Shown here one piece after another: positions 25,675-34,136 of a stretch of 64,000 nucleotides of DNA (position 1 is its first letter; every line of letters starts with the position of its first letter). Source of the stretch: JANYGA01 sp031420415 (lineage in GTDB: Bacteria > Vulcanimicrobiota > Vulcanimicrobiia > Vulcanimicrobiales > Vulcanimicrobiaceae); the NCBI GenBank assembly GCA_031420415.1, contig JANOMT010000020.1, forward strand, positions 1-64,000, given 5' to 3'. The notes beneath the pieces were generated by a model, which searched no databases, had not been told where the DNA came from, and saw nothing but the letters and a program-made list of their open reading frames with translations. A program made the translations under genes and the position numbers.

Positions 25675-26700
25675 ATGCGTTTTCCAACGACGATTGCCGG
25701 GAGCTTACCCAAACCCGATTGGCTCGCCGAACCGCAGAAGCTTTGGCCGAGTTGGCATGTCGCGGGCGACGCATTGCGCGCCGCGCAAACCGACGCCACG
25801 CGCGTCGCGCTCTTCGAACAGATTCGCTCGGGAATCGATGTCGTCACCGACGGCGAGCAATCCCGACACCACTTCGTACACGGCTTTGCCGGAGCGCTCG
25901 ATGGCGTCGATGCGACCAGACTCGAGCGTCGCGGTATTCGCGGCGATCGGTATGAAGCCGACTGTCCCACGATCGTCGGGCCGGTGCGCCGGGCGGCTGC
26001 GGTTCACGCAGATGAGATCCGTTTCGCGCGCGCGGCGACCACGCAGCGCCTCAAGGTGACGTTGCCCGGGCCGATGACGATCGTCGATACGCTCGTCGAC
26101 CATCACTATGCGAGCCGCGCGAAGGCCGCGTTCGCGTTCGCACACGCGCTCCGTGCCGAAATCGACGAACTCGTCACGATCGGCGTCGACGTCGTGCAGA
26201 TCGACGAACCCGCTTTCAACGTCTATTTCGACGAGGTCGAAGCGTGGGGTATCGACGCGCTCGATGCCGTCGTTGCGGGCGTGGGGTGCGAGACGGTGGT
26301 GCACGTTTGCTACGGGTATGGCGTCCCGGCGAACGTTGCGTGGAAGTCGTCGCTCGGCACCGCGTGGGACCAGTACGCGCAGCTCTTTCCGATGCTCGCG
26401 CGCAGCAGCGTGCATACGGTTTCGATGGAACTTGCGGGTTCGCGCGTGCCGCCCCACGTTCTCGCCTTGCTCGGTGAGAAAAACGTCGCGATCGGTGTGA
26501 TCGACGTGGCGACGAATGACGTCGAATCCGCAGACGACGTTGCTGCGACGATCGAACTCGCGCGACGCTACCTTCCCGACGAACGCATTCAATGTTCGAC
26601 GAATTGCGGCATGGCGCCGATGCCGCGCGATGTCGCGTATGCGAAGTTGCGGGCGCTCGGTGCGGGAGCGTCGCTCGCGCGAGAGCGCGCGGGCGGCTGA
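25675..26700 (+). CDS. Cobalamin-independent methionine synthase-like (MetE C-terminal domain)
   Basis: A 341-residue protein equal to the catalytic C-terminal half of MetE, without the N-terminal half. The zinc ligands are visible: His and Cys in VHVCYGYG, Glu in SMELAG and Cys in CSTNCGM. The substrate region includes TLPGPMTI and QIDEPAF. Such short MetE-like enzymes are found in several phyla and can use other methyl donors, so it need not be a standard methionine synthase. The ATG at 25675 gives the conserved TTIAGSLPKP at the N-terminus. It is divergent from the tricorn gene (54 bases between starts), and the cyclase gene follows after four bases. Confidence 0.9.
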   Translation: MRFPTTIAGSLPKPDWLAEPQKLWPSWHVAGDALRAAQTDATRVALFEQIRSGIDVVTDGEQSRHHFVHGFAGALDGVDATRLERRGIRGDRYEADCPTIVGPVRRAAAVHADEIRFARAATTQRLKVTLPGPMTIVDTLVDHHYASRAKAAFAFAHALRAEIDELVTIGVDVVQIDEPAFNVYFDEVEAWGIDALDAVVAGVGCETVVHVCYGYGVPANVAWKSSLGTAWDQYAQLFPMLARSSVHTVSMELAGSRVPPHVLALLGEKNVAIGVIDVATNDVESADDVAATIELARRYLPDERIQCSTNCGMAPMPRDVAYAKLRALGAGASLARERAGG

Positions 26701-26704
26701 CGCC

Positions 26705-29530
26705 GTGACCGGGTTGCCCGACGCTTCGGCAATCGTCGCGTTTCTCTTCACCGATATCGTGGAGAGTACGCGGCGGTGGGAGACCGATCCCGAGGGGATG
26801 GGTGCGGCGCTGCGCCGACACGACACGATCGTGCGTGCGACGGTCGCGCCGTACCGCGGTCATGTCTTCAAAACGATCGGCGATGCGTTTTGCATCGCTT
26901 TCCTCGATTCGGCGGATGCCGCGCACGCCGCGCTCGACGTGCAGGCCGCACTCGCCGGCGAAGATTTCTCTGCAATCGGTGGTCTCGCGGTGCGCATGGC
27001 GATTCATGCGGGCGTCGTCGAACGGCGCGACGACGATTATTTCGGTCAACCGCTCAATCGCGTCGCGCGGTTGCTCGGGATCGGGCACGGCGAACAGATT
27101 CTCATCACGCCGGTAGCCATCGCGCTTGCGCGCGACCGTCTGCGTGCGGACGCGCGACTCGACGATCTCGGCCCGCACCGCCTGCGCGATATCGTGACGC
27201 CCGAACGCGTCTTTCAGTTGAGCGTTCCGCCGATGCGCGCGCGACACCCCGAATTGCGATCGCTCGGCCGCGGTTTGACGAATCTCCCACTCCAGATTAC
27301 GAGCTTCGTCGGTCGCGAAGCCGATGTCGCGGCGGTGCTCGAACGCGTCGACGCATCGCGATCGGTGACGCTCGTCGGTCCGGGCGGCGTCGGGAAGACG
27401 CGACTCTCGATTGCCGTGGGGAGCGCTTTGCTCGAAAGCTATCCCGATGGTGTGTGGTTCGTCGATCTCGCACCACTAACGGAATCGGAATTCGTCGCCG
27501 CTGCCGTCGCGGCGACGCTCGACATACGCGTCGCTTCGACATCGAACGCAACCGACGAACTCGTCAACGCGCTCGCGGGCAAACGTGTGGTGCTGATCTT
27601 GGATAATTGCGAGCACGTCATCGAAACCGGTGTCGCTCTCGCGCGGGAACTTTTGTGGCGTTGTGCGGGATTGCGCATCATTGCGACCTCGCGTGAACCA
27701 CTCTCCGTGCCGGGTGAGTTCGTCTATCGGCTGGACACGCTCGCGGTGCCGAAACTGCATATGACGTCGGCTGCGAAAGCCCTAACGTTCGGCGCCGTCG
27801 AGCTCTTCGTCGATCGTGCGCGCGCGATCGATGCGGGGTTCGTGCTCACCGACGCCAACGTCGGCAGCGTCGTGGAGATCGTGCGGCGGCTCGACGGTAT
27901 CGCGCTCGCGATCGAACTCGCCGCACCGCGCATCGCCGCGCTCTCACCCGCGCAGCTCGCCGCGCGCCTCGACGAGCGATTTCGTTTGCTCACCAAAGGC
28001 GTGCGTGGAGCGTTGCCACGTCAGCAGACGCTGCATGCGCTCATCGCGTGGAGTTTCGAATTGCTCTCGCTACGCGAGCGCACGATTTTTCGCCGCATCG
28101 CGATCTTTGCGGGCGGCTTCACGCTCGATGCGGCGACGGTCGTTGCCTCCGACGCAGCCTACGATGAGTGGGAGTTGCTCGATGCGCTTGCAGCGTTGCA
28201 AGCGAAATCGCTCGTTGTTGCCGATCGTACGAGCGAAAACGCGCGCTATCGGCTGCTTGAATCGACGCGGGCATTTGCCCTAGAAAAGCTCGCTGAAAGT
28301 GGTGAGCGTGAAGCAATCGCGCGCAAACACGCGGTCTTCATCGCGGCGTCGCTCGTCGAAATGTCGGTCCTCTGGGAAACGATGGACGAAGGCGCCTGGC
28401 AAGACGCCGTCACGACCGAACTCGATAACGTGCGCGCGGCGCTCGCGTGGGCGATCGGCGAATCGCGCGATGCCGAGCTCGGTATGCGCGTGCTCGCAGC
28501 GCTCCATCAACCGCTGCGCGTCTTCGGGCACGAAGAAGCGATGCGCTGGTATACTCCAGCGCGCGAGCTCGCGCGGACGCACCCCGGTCGCGGGCTCGGT
28601 GCGACGATGCTGCTGCGGTACGCCGCGCTCATCTCACACGGCGCGATTCCGATTGCCGATCGCATCGCAATCGCATCAGAAGCGATTGCGGCTGGCGAAG
28701 AATCGGGCGACCGGCTCGTGACCGCGCACGCTCAGCATGTCATCGCCATTCTCCTTCGCGATGCGGGTCGGCGCGATGAGTCGCGAGCGATGCTCGATGC
28801 GGCGTGGAACATCGCACGCGAACGCGACAATCGCGGGCACCTTGCCTCACTCGCGGGTGACCGCGCCATCGTCGAGTTCGAATGCGGTGCCAATGCGCGT
28901 GCGCGCGAACTCATCGACGAATGCGTCCGCCTGGCGCCCGCCGGGAGCGTCGTATCGGCTTCCGCCCTCGCGCTTCGCGCCGATATCGATTTCATCGAGG
29001 GTCGCTTCGCCGACGCGCGATTGGCGGCACGCGTCGCACGCGTCGCGTTTGAGGAGCAACGCGTCCCGTTTCGCGAGGCCGTCGTGCGATGCAACGAAGC
29101 CGCATATGCTCTCGCTGCGGGCGAAACCGCGGAAGCGCGCGCGTCGCTCGAGCACGCCCTCGAGATCCTCGAACGTTTCGGAAACACGACGTGGCTGACG
29201 ATCGCCCTCGAGCATATCGCGCTGTACGCGGCCCTGCGCGACGACGCCGAAGACGCGGCGTTACTTCTGGCCTTTACCGATGCGCGATTCGCCGTGCTCG
29301 GGAAGGTTCGCGAACCGGTCGAAGCGTCGGGTTACGAGCGCGCCCGCGGGCTCGTAACGACCGCCGTTGCAAGCGCAGTCTTGCAATCGATCGAGTCGCG
29401 GGGAGGCGCTATTACGGAAGACCAGGCGGTCCGACTCGGACGTTCAATTCTTGTCAGAGGTGAGCGAGCGGGCGCGATCGCTTCTGCACGTCTTGCCGAC
29501 TCCGATCATAAGGTGAACGACCATGGCTGA
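26705..29530 (+). CDS. Class III adenylate cyclase with AAA/NB-ARC-type ATPase and helical repeats
   Basis: A 941-residue signalling protein. Residues 1-175 are a class III nucleotide cyclase with the expected catalytic set: metal Asp17 in FTDIVEST and Asp60 in KTIGDAF, adenine-selecting Lys56 and Asp111, and Asn118/Arg122 in LNRVAR, so it is probably active on ATP. Residues about 200-540 are a STAND-type ATPase with Walker A GPGGVGKTRL (Lys231), Walker B LILDNCEH, IIATSREPL and ALAIELAA. The rest is TPR-like helical repeats. The architecture resembles LuxR/AfsR-type STAND regulators but there is no C-terminal HTH. The GTG at 26705 is chosen because it puts the cyclase at the N-terminus, four bases after the MetE-like stop. 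Confidence 0.93.
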   Translation: MTGLPDASAIVAFLFTDIVESTRRWETDPEGMGAALRRHDTIVRATVAPYRGHVFKTIGDAFCIAFLDSADAAHAALDVQAALAGEDFSAIGGLAVRMAIHAGVVERRDDDYFGQPLNRVARLLGIGHGEQILITPVAIALARDRLRADARLDDLGPHRLRDIVTPERVFQLSVPPMRARHPELRSLGRGLTNLPLQITSFVGREADVAAVLERVDASRSVTLVGPGGVGKTRLSIAVGSALLESYPDGVWFVDLAPLTESEFVAAAVAATLDIRVASTSNATDELVNALAGKRVVLILDNCEHVIETGVALARELLWRCAGLRIIATSREPLSVPGEFVYRLDTLAVPKLHMTSAAKALTFGAVELFVDRARAIDAGFVLTDANVGSVVEIVRRLDGIALAIELAAPRIAALSPAQLAARLDERFRLLTKGVRGALPRQQTLHALIAWSFELLSLRERTIFRRIAIFAGGFTLDAATVVASDAAYDEWELLDALAALQAKSLVVADRTSENARYRLLESTRAFALEKLAESGEREAIARKHAVFIAASLVEMSVLWETMDEGAWQDAVTTELDNVRAALAWAIGESRDAELGMRVLAALHQPLRVFGHEEAMRWYTPARELARTHPGRGLGATMLLRYAALISHGAIPIADRIAIASEAIAAGEESGDRLVTAHAQHVIAILLRDAGRRDESRAMLDAAWNIARERDNRGHLASLAGDRAIVEFECGANARARELIDECVRLAPAGSVVSASALALRADIDFIEGRFADARLAARVARVAFEEQRVPFREAVVRCNEAAYALAAGETAEARASLEHALEILERFGNTTWLTIALEHIALYAALRDDAEDAALLLAFTDARFAVLGKVREPVEASGYERARGLVTTAVASAVLQSIESRGGAITEDQAVRLGRSILVRGERAGAIASARLADSDHKVNDHG

Positions 29531-29723
29531 TGCACGAGATTCCCGGAAAAAGCTGCTCGACGATCACGATGCGTCGATCGATGCGTTGCACCGTCACTTA
29601 CGCGATCACACCGATGCGGCGCATCACGACCGACTCCATCACGCGATCGAAAGCGTGAAGAAAACGGTAAGAGCGTTGCGTGACGATGACGCGTTCGGCT
29701 CGCCGGGTAATATTACGGGCTAA
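29523..29723 (+). CDS. Small charged helical protein, unknown function
   Basis: A 66-residue protein rich in Asp, His, Arg and Lys (DDHDASIDALHRHLRDHTDAAHH within it), predicted largely helical with no membrane segment. The ATG overlaps the end of the cyclase gene by eight bases, so it is probably translated with it. I recognise no family; the His/Asp pattern could bind metal, but that is speculation. Confidence 0.6.
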   Translation: MADARDSRKKLLDDHDASIDALHRHLRDHTDAAHHDRLHHAIESVKKTVRALRDDDAFGSPGNITG

Positions 29724-31267
29724 TGACTCAACCGTTCGTACAGAACTTCACCATCGGGAACGCCGAGCCCCGTGACGGGAGACCATCCGGGGCCAGCCTC
29801 GTACGTGCCATTTCCGCCGGTCGAGATCGCGTGTAACGGGGCGTTCGTCGCGCCGGTCGCGTAGAGGAGCGGCGCGAAAAATCCCGCGCGGCTCCCCAGG
29901 CGCTCGTTGAGCCGGGCGACGAGTGCGGCCCAGAGCGGTGCGACGGCGCTCGTCCCGGTCGTAAACGTCGCGGCGCCGCGATAGACCATCCGATATCCCG
30001 GGTCGACTTGCGCGGAGACGTCGGGGACGCCGTGCGACGTGCGCGTCGCCTCGCTGCGATGTGCGGCGTACGCATCGAGCGCGTCGCGTTGCCACGGTGG
30101 CGCTTGGCAGCGTGCCGCAAATCCGCCGCCGGAACGCGGCCACGCGCTCTCGTGACCGCTCGTGTCGACGATCGTTCCTCCGCATGCCAAGATGTAGCGA
30201 TTCGAAGCGGGTGCGCACACATGCGCGTTGCCGTGCTCGTCGATCTCCGCGCCCGCATCGCCCGATGCGGCGAGCAGCGTGACGCCGAGCAGCGCCGCAA
30301 CGGCCGCGAGTTCGTCGAGACGCGCGAGCGCCGCAAGTGTCCAGCGATATTCGGGATAGCCGAAACTGATCGAGAACGTCGCGGGCCGCCGCGCGTCGAA
30401 GAGCGCGCGAGCGATCGCATCGAGGAATCCACGTTCGCCGTGCGGCGTGGTATAGAGGATGATGCGCGCGCCGGGCGCGTGGGCCGCAATGACCTGAACG
30501 TCGAGTGCGAGTTCGCCTTCGAACGTCTCGACGTGACGGCCGATGCGCGACGTATCGTCGCACGTCACGATCTCCGGCATCGTTGCGCTCACGCCATGTG
30601 CGACGAGGCACGCGGTAAAATCGTCTTCATCGAACGTGCCGCCGTAGCGCAGGATGCCGATCGTCTCTCCGCGTCCCGTCCACGCTTGTCCGAAATTGTA
30701 ACGGCGGAGCGTTTGCGCCGCGAGTTCGGCGCGTGCCGTGCGCGCGGCTGCGAGCGACGCGTCGGCAGCGTGGGGTGCGGCAACTTGCGATGCGCGGTGC
30801 ATGGTGTGCGGCCACGCATCGAGTCCGAAGATGCCGCGGATCAGGGGCGCGATCGCGTCGGGTGCCGCGAGCGCCGTCGTGCGCCGATGAAACGGCGCCG
30901 AATCACCGTGTGTAAAATTTGAGATCGCCGTCGCGAACGCGCGTTCGTACGAAGCGACCGTTCCCGCCGTCACGAAGCTGCGAAAGCCCGATGAGACGAT
31001 CTCGATATCGTGTTTGGTGCAAAACGCCGCGACCTGTGCGCGCGCATCGGCCGACGAGTCGAGTTCGCGCACGATCTCGTGCGGCTCCGCATACGCGCGC
31101 GATCGCGGCGGAAGCGCGCCGATTGCGGCGATACGTTCGGCTGCGATGCGATCGTCGCACTCGCCACGGAGCCACAACGTCGCGCGAATGCGCTCGTCGC
31201 CCGCGGTCGGTCCGACGAGATCCGCATCGCGCCACGGGTGCGCGCTGCCGCCGCCGAGCGGGGTCAG
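29720..31267 (-). CDS. Sedolisin/kumamolisin-type S53 serine-carboxyl peptidase
   Basis: An S53 peptidase with prodomain (about 1-170) and subtilisin-like catalytic domain. The catalytic Glu/Asp are in EGELALDVQ, the oxyanion Asp in AASGDAGA and the nucleophile in GTSAVAP. Near the C-terminus, WSPVTGLG has Ser where a calcium-ligand Asp is usual. No signal peptide is seen. The first ATG/GTG/TTG in frame is TTG at 31177, but that start cuts into the prodomain; conserved-looking prodomain sequence (GGSAHPWRDADLVGP, ERIRATL) continues upstream to a CTG at 31267 which overlaps the DUF5069 stop as CTGA, matching the overlap style of the genome. From CTG the protein has 515 residues, from TTG 485. 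Confidence 0.88.
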   Translation of the reverse strand: MTPLGGGSAHPWRDADLVGPTAGDERIRATLWLRGECDDRIAAERIAAIGALPPRSRAYAEPHEIVRELDSSADARAQVAAFCTKHDIEIVSSGFRSFVTAGTVASYERAFATAISNFTHGDSAPFHRRTTALAAPDAIAPLIRGIFGLDAWPHTMHRASQVAAPHAADASLAAARTARAELAAQTLRRYNFGQAWTGRGETIGILRYGGTFDEDDFTACLVAHGVSATMPEIVTCDDTSRIGRHVETFEGELALDVQVIAAHAPGARIILYTTPHGERGFLDAIARALFDARRPATFSISFGYPEYRWTLAALARLDELAAVAALLGVTLLAASGDAGAEIDEHGNAHVCAPASNRYILACGGTIVDTSGHESAWPRSGGGFAARCQAPPWQRDALDAYAAHRSEATRTSHGVPDVSAQVDPGYRMVYRGAATFTTGTSAVAPLWAALVARLNERLGSRAGFFAPLLYATGATNAPLHAISTGGNGTYEAGPGWSPVTGLGVPDGEVLYERLSH

Positions 31268-31695
31268 CCCGCGTGGCCTCGCGCGAAGAGCAGTCGATCG
31301 TCTTCCGCGATGACATCGAGAGAGAGCCCGAGGTCGTTCCGGCCCGCGAGAAACGGATAGGCCTCGATGGCTTTGCGAGGATCGCCACCCTGGGGTCGGC
31401 GTGCGTCGATGAAGCGATGCCAGACGTCGATGCCACCCGGCTTCGCGTGCGCGGTCACGAACGCGGCGATTTCGTCATCGTTTTTCGCGTCGCGAATGGC
31501 GTCGGTAAACGCGGTGACGGTGATCCCGAGCGCATCGAGCATGCTCGTCGTGAGTCCCTCGATGAGATACTCGCCAAGGACACCATCGGGAAGCGTCGCG
31601 CGAATCTTGTCGATCGAACGCGGCAGAAAACGTATACCGGCGAGTTCCTCGCGCGGCGCTCGCGGCGGCGCCTTCGTAAGATCGAGGGCCTCCAC
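31264..31695 (-). CDS. DUF5069-family protein
   Basis: A 143-residue soluble protein matching the DUF5069 pattern: early ELAGIRFLPRSIDKIRATLP, then GITVTAFTDAI and a C-terminal part with RPQGGDP and AYPFLAGRND. No enzyme motif is visible and the family has no known function to me. The GTG at 31695 lies two bases after the end of a kamA-like remnant. Its TGA overlaps the proposed CTG of the S53 gene. Confidence 0.8.
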   Translation of the reverse strand: MEALDLTKAPPRAPREELAGIRFLPRSIDKIRATLPDGVLGEYLIEGLTTSMLDALGITVTAFTDAIRDAKNDDEIAAFVTAHAKPGGIDVWHRFIDARRPQGGDPRKAIEAYPFLAGRNDLGLSLDVIAEDDRLLFARGHAG

Positions 31696-31696
31696 G

Positions 31697-31765
31697 TTAC
31701 GCGTTCACACACATCGGCATAGCGCGAGCATTCGCGACGGCTTCGGCCATCATCTTCTCGATCGG
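31697..31765 (-). pseudogene. kamA 3'-end remnant, in frame behind the PanE-like stop
   Basis: Directly after the TAG of the PanE-like gene, the same frame encodes 22 residues ending EKMMAEAVANARAMPMCVNA before TAA. The last 20 residues align without gaps to the C-terminus of the nearby lysine 2,3-aminomutase (EEMIAEAVAKAGGLPTYVNA), with 12 of 20 identical, and the DNA is clearly similar too. This is a diverged duplicate of the kamA end, either left from a lost paralogue or carried in with the PanE-like gene. A UAG read-through extension is a remote alternative. Confidence 0.75.
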
Positions 31766-32698
31766 CTACGTGGGGATTGCTTTGCGTAGGCGGTCGAAAA
31801 CGGGCGTTGCAACACCGGAGCCGCGCATCACGTCGCTGACTTCACCGGCGATTTGGGCCATTTCGCCCGCCGCGTGCCGAGCGTGAGCTGCAAAGACGAC
31901 TTCACCGCGTGGCCCGGTTAGATATCGTCGCCAATACGCGATTGCAAACGTCAGCGGTACCCAACTGAAAATCGCTCGTAAGGCGATGGGGGCGGGTGCG
32001 ACACGAACGGCATCCAAGGCTCGAAAGCCCTCGCGAACCGCGCGGATGAAGTCGGGTACTCCGTCGCGCGAGCGGACGAGTGCGGCAGCGTCGCAACCGC
32101 AGAGCCACAGAGCGCCGGAAAGCGCGCCGACCAGCACCGCATGTCGCCGCAGCCAAGCGTCAGGATCGCGAACCAAGGTGATCCGCAATCCGCTCGCGCG
32201 CAAGACGTTGCCGAACGCACGGGGCCCTGAATCGAATCTCGGGAGCGTGCCGATCATCGTGGGTTGTTCCGCAACGAGCGCGTAACGCACGACACCGTCG
32301 GGACCGATGGTCCCACCGGCACCAGGAAACGCAATGACCGTACGCTCGGGACCGATGCGGCTCGCGAGCGATTGCGAACCGTCAGCATGGTTATGCATGA
32401 AGGCAATGAGCGGAATAGCCGATGCCACGAGCGTCGGTACGATCGCCTCGACTTGCTCGCGCCGGACCGTCACGATGCACAAATCGAAACGATCGTCGGG
32501 CTCGAGCCGGCCGACGACGACCGGTCTGCGAATTCGCAAGGTACGGTCGCCGAGAGCGCCTCGTAGAACGAGACCGCCACCGAGTAACTGCGCGGCGCGC
32601 GACCCGCGCGCAACGAACGAAACGTCGTGGCCACTTTCCGCGAGAACGCCGCCGTAGATCGACCCCTGTACGCCGGCGCCGTAGATCAAGATTCGCAT
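31766..32698 (-). CDS. Ketopantoate reductase-like (ApbA/PanE family) oxidoreductase
   Basis: A 310-residue Rossmann-fold protein. The N-terminal cofactor motif is ILIYGAGVQGSIYGG, followed by the family's VARG segment and the DLCIVTVR and MHNHADG region of the nucleotide domain; the C-terminal part is the helical ApbA_C-type domain. Bona fide PanE makes pantoate; this branch is distant and the substrate may differ. It lies between kamA and a second copy of the kamA 3' end on the same strand, which suggests insertion into a lysine-degradation operon. Confidence 0.8.
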   Translation of the reverse strand: MRILIYGAGVQGSIYGGVLAESGHDVSFVARGSRAAQLLGGGLVLRGALGDRTLRIRRPVVVGRLEPDDRFDLCIVTVRREQVEAIVPTLVASAIPLIAFMHNHADGSQSLASRIGPERTVIAFPGAGGTIGPDGVVRYALVAEQPTMIGTLPRFDSGPRAFGNVLRASGLRITLVRDPDAWLRRHAVLVGALSGALWLCGCDAAALVRSRDGVPDFIRAVREGFRALDAVRVAPAPIALRAIFSWVPLTFAIAYWRRYLTGPRGEVVFAAHARHAAGEMAQIAGEVSDVMRGSGVATPVFDRLRKAIPT

Positions 32699-32746
32699 CG
32701 TTCACCGATCTCGAGCGCTACGCATCTTCGATCGGTCCCGAATGAA

Positions 32747-34126
32747 TTATGCGTTCACGTACGTGGGTAGGCCGCCGGCTTTCGCGACGGCTTCGGCAAT
32801 CATTTCCTCGGCAATCGACGCGTTCTGCCAGCGAGCTTGCGCTTCGGGCCCGAGCAGATCGATTGGATCGAAATAGACGAAGTGCGCGCCCGGTTTCACG
32901 CTCGGCGCGGAATAGATCACGATACCGTTCTCGCGATCGTAATGATCGAAGCTATGGATATCGCGCTTGCCGCCGCCGCCGGGAGCGTCGCAGATGAAGT
33001 GCGGCGTGTTGAAGCCGGCGGTCGATCCGCGCACGGCCTTCTCGATCTCGACCGACGTTTGAACGGTCGTGCGCAGATCTTCGACGCCTTTGACGAGGTC
33101 GTGCATGTAGACGTAGTACGGATGCACGTTGATGTAACTCAAGCGCTTGACCAATAACTGCATCGTCTCGGCATGATCGTTGACGCCGCGTATGAGCACG
33201 CTCTGGTTGCGAACCGTGATGCCGCGTTCGAAGAGCAAGGCCATCGCGCGTTGCGTGATCGCGGTGATCTCGTTGGGTGAGTTGAAGTGCGTGTGCACGA
33301 CGACTTCTTTGCCGAGCTTGCGGCCTGCATCGACGACCCCGGAGAGGGCATCCGTCCACGCATGATCGGTCAGAATTTTCATCGGCATCACGGCCGGGCC
33401 TTTGGTCGCGAATCGCAACCGGCGCACGTGCGGGATCGCGAGCAACGCATCGCCGATCGCCGTGATGTTTTTGGGCGCGAGTTGGTACGTGTCGCCGCCG
33501 GAGATGACGATATCTTCGAGCTCGGGGCGCGAGGCGATATATGCGAAGGCTTCGTGCCATTGCTTGGGCGTCTTGGCGAGTGAGACTTTTTCGACGATGT
33601 CGGTATCGCCGCCGATCGCATAGGACCGGGTGCAGAAACGACAGTAGACGGGGCAGACGCTGAGCGGCAGAAAGAGCGCTTTATCGACGTAGCGATGCGT
33701 GAGGCCGGGCACGGGCGAATCTTCGAGCTCGTGCAGTGAATCGAGCGTGAGCCGTGGATGATCGGGACGCAATTTCGAGGCCACGGGGATGAACTGCGTG
33801 CGGATCGGGTCGCGATAGGGTTGCGACCAATCGATCGATGCGATCATGTACGGCGAGACGCGCACGGCCATCGGTGCGCGACGGAAGCCTTCGCGTACGT
33901 CGTCGAAAAATGATGGATCGACAAGTTCTTTAACGGTATCGAGGAGATCTTCGGGCGATTTGATCGAGTTCTGGCCCTGCCAGATATGATCGAGGAACGT
34001 CGCTTCATCGATCTCGCGATATTTTGGGATCGCACGCCAAAATTCGCCGTCGCGCAGTTCGCGATGCACGAAGGCTTCGGGGCCGGCGGGCGGCTTGATG
34101 TGGTGTTCGCGAGCGATCGTTTCCAT
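32747..34126 (-). CDS. kamA: KamA-family radical SAM aminomutase (lysine 2,3-aminomutase)
   Basis: A 459-residue radical SAM, PLP-dependent aminomutase. The 4Fe-4S/SAM motif is CPVYCRFCTRS (CxxxCxxC), with SGGDTYQL and HTHFNSPNEI as further core motifs and a PLP region before DAPGGGGKRD near residue 370. In clostridia and fusobacteria this enzyme converts L-lysine to beta-lysine. The neighbouring kdd gene, ten bases upstream, makes lysine the likely substrate rather than glutamate. The C-terminal end is duplicated downstream (31697-31765). Confidence 0.92.
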   Translation of the reverse strand: METIAREHHIKPPAGPEAFVHRELRDGEFWRAIPKYREIDEATFLDHIWQGQNSIKSPEDLLDTVKELVDPSFFDDVREGFRRAPMAVRVSPYMIASIDWSQPYRDPIRTQFIPVASKLRPDHPRLTLDSLHELEDSPVPGLTHRYVDKALFLPLSVCPVYCRFCTRSYAIGGDTDIVEKVSLAKTPKQWHEAFAYIASRPELEDIVISGGDTYQLAPKNITAIGDALLAIPHVRRLRFATKGPAVMPMKILTDHAWTDALSGVVDAGRKLGKEVVVHTHFNSPNEITAITQRAMALLFERGITVRNQSVLIRGVNDHAETMQLLVKRLSYINVHPYYVYMHDLVKGVEDLRTTVQTSVEIEKAVRGSTAGFNTPHFICDAPGGGGKRDIHSFDHYDRENGIVIYSAPSVKPGAHFVYFDPIDLLGPEAQARWQNASIAEEMIAEAVAKAGGLPTYVNA

Positions 34127-34136
34127 TGGCGTTCCC

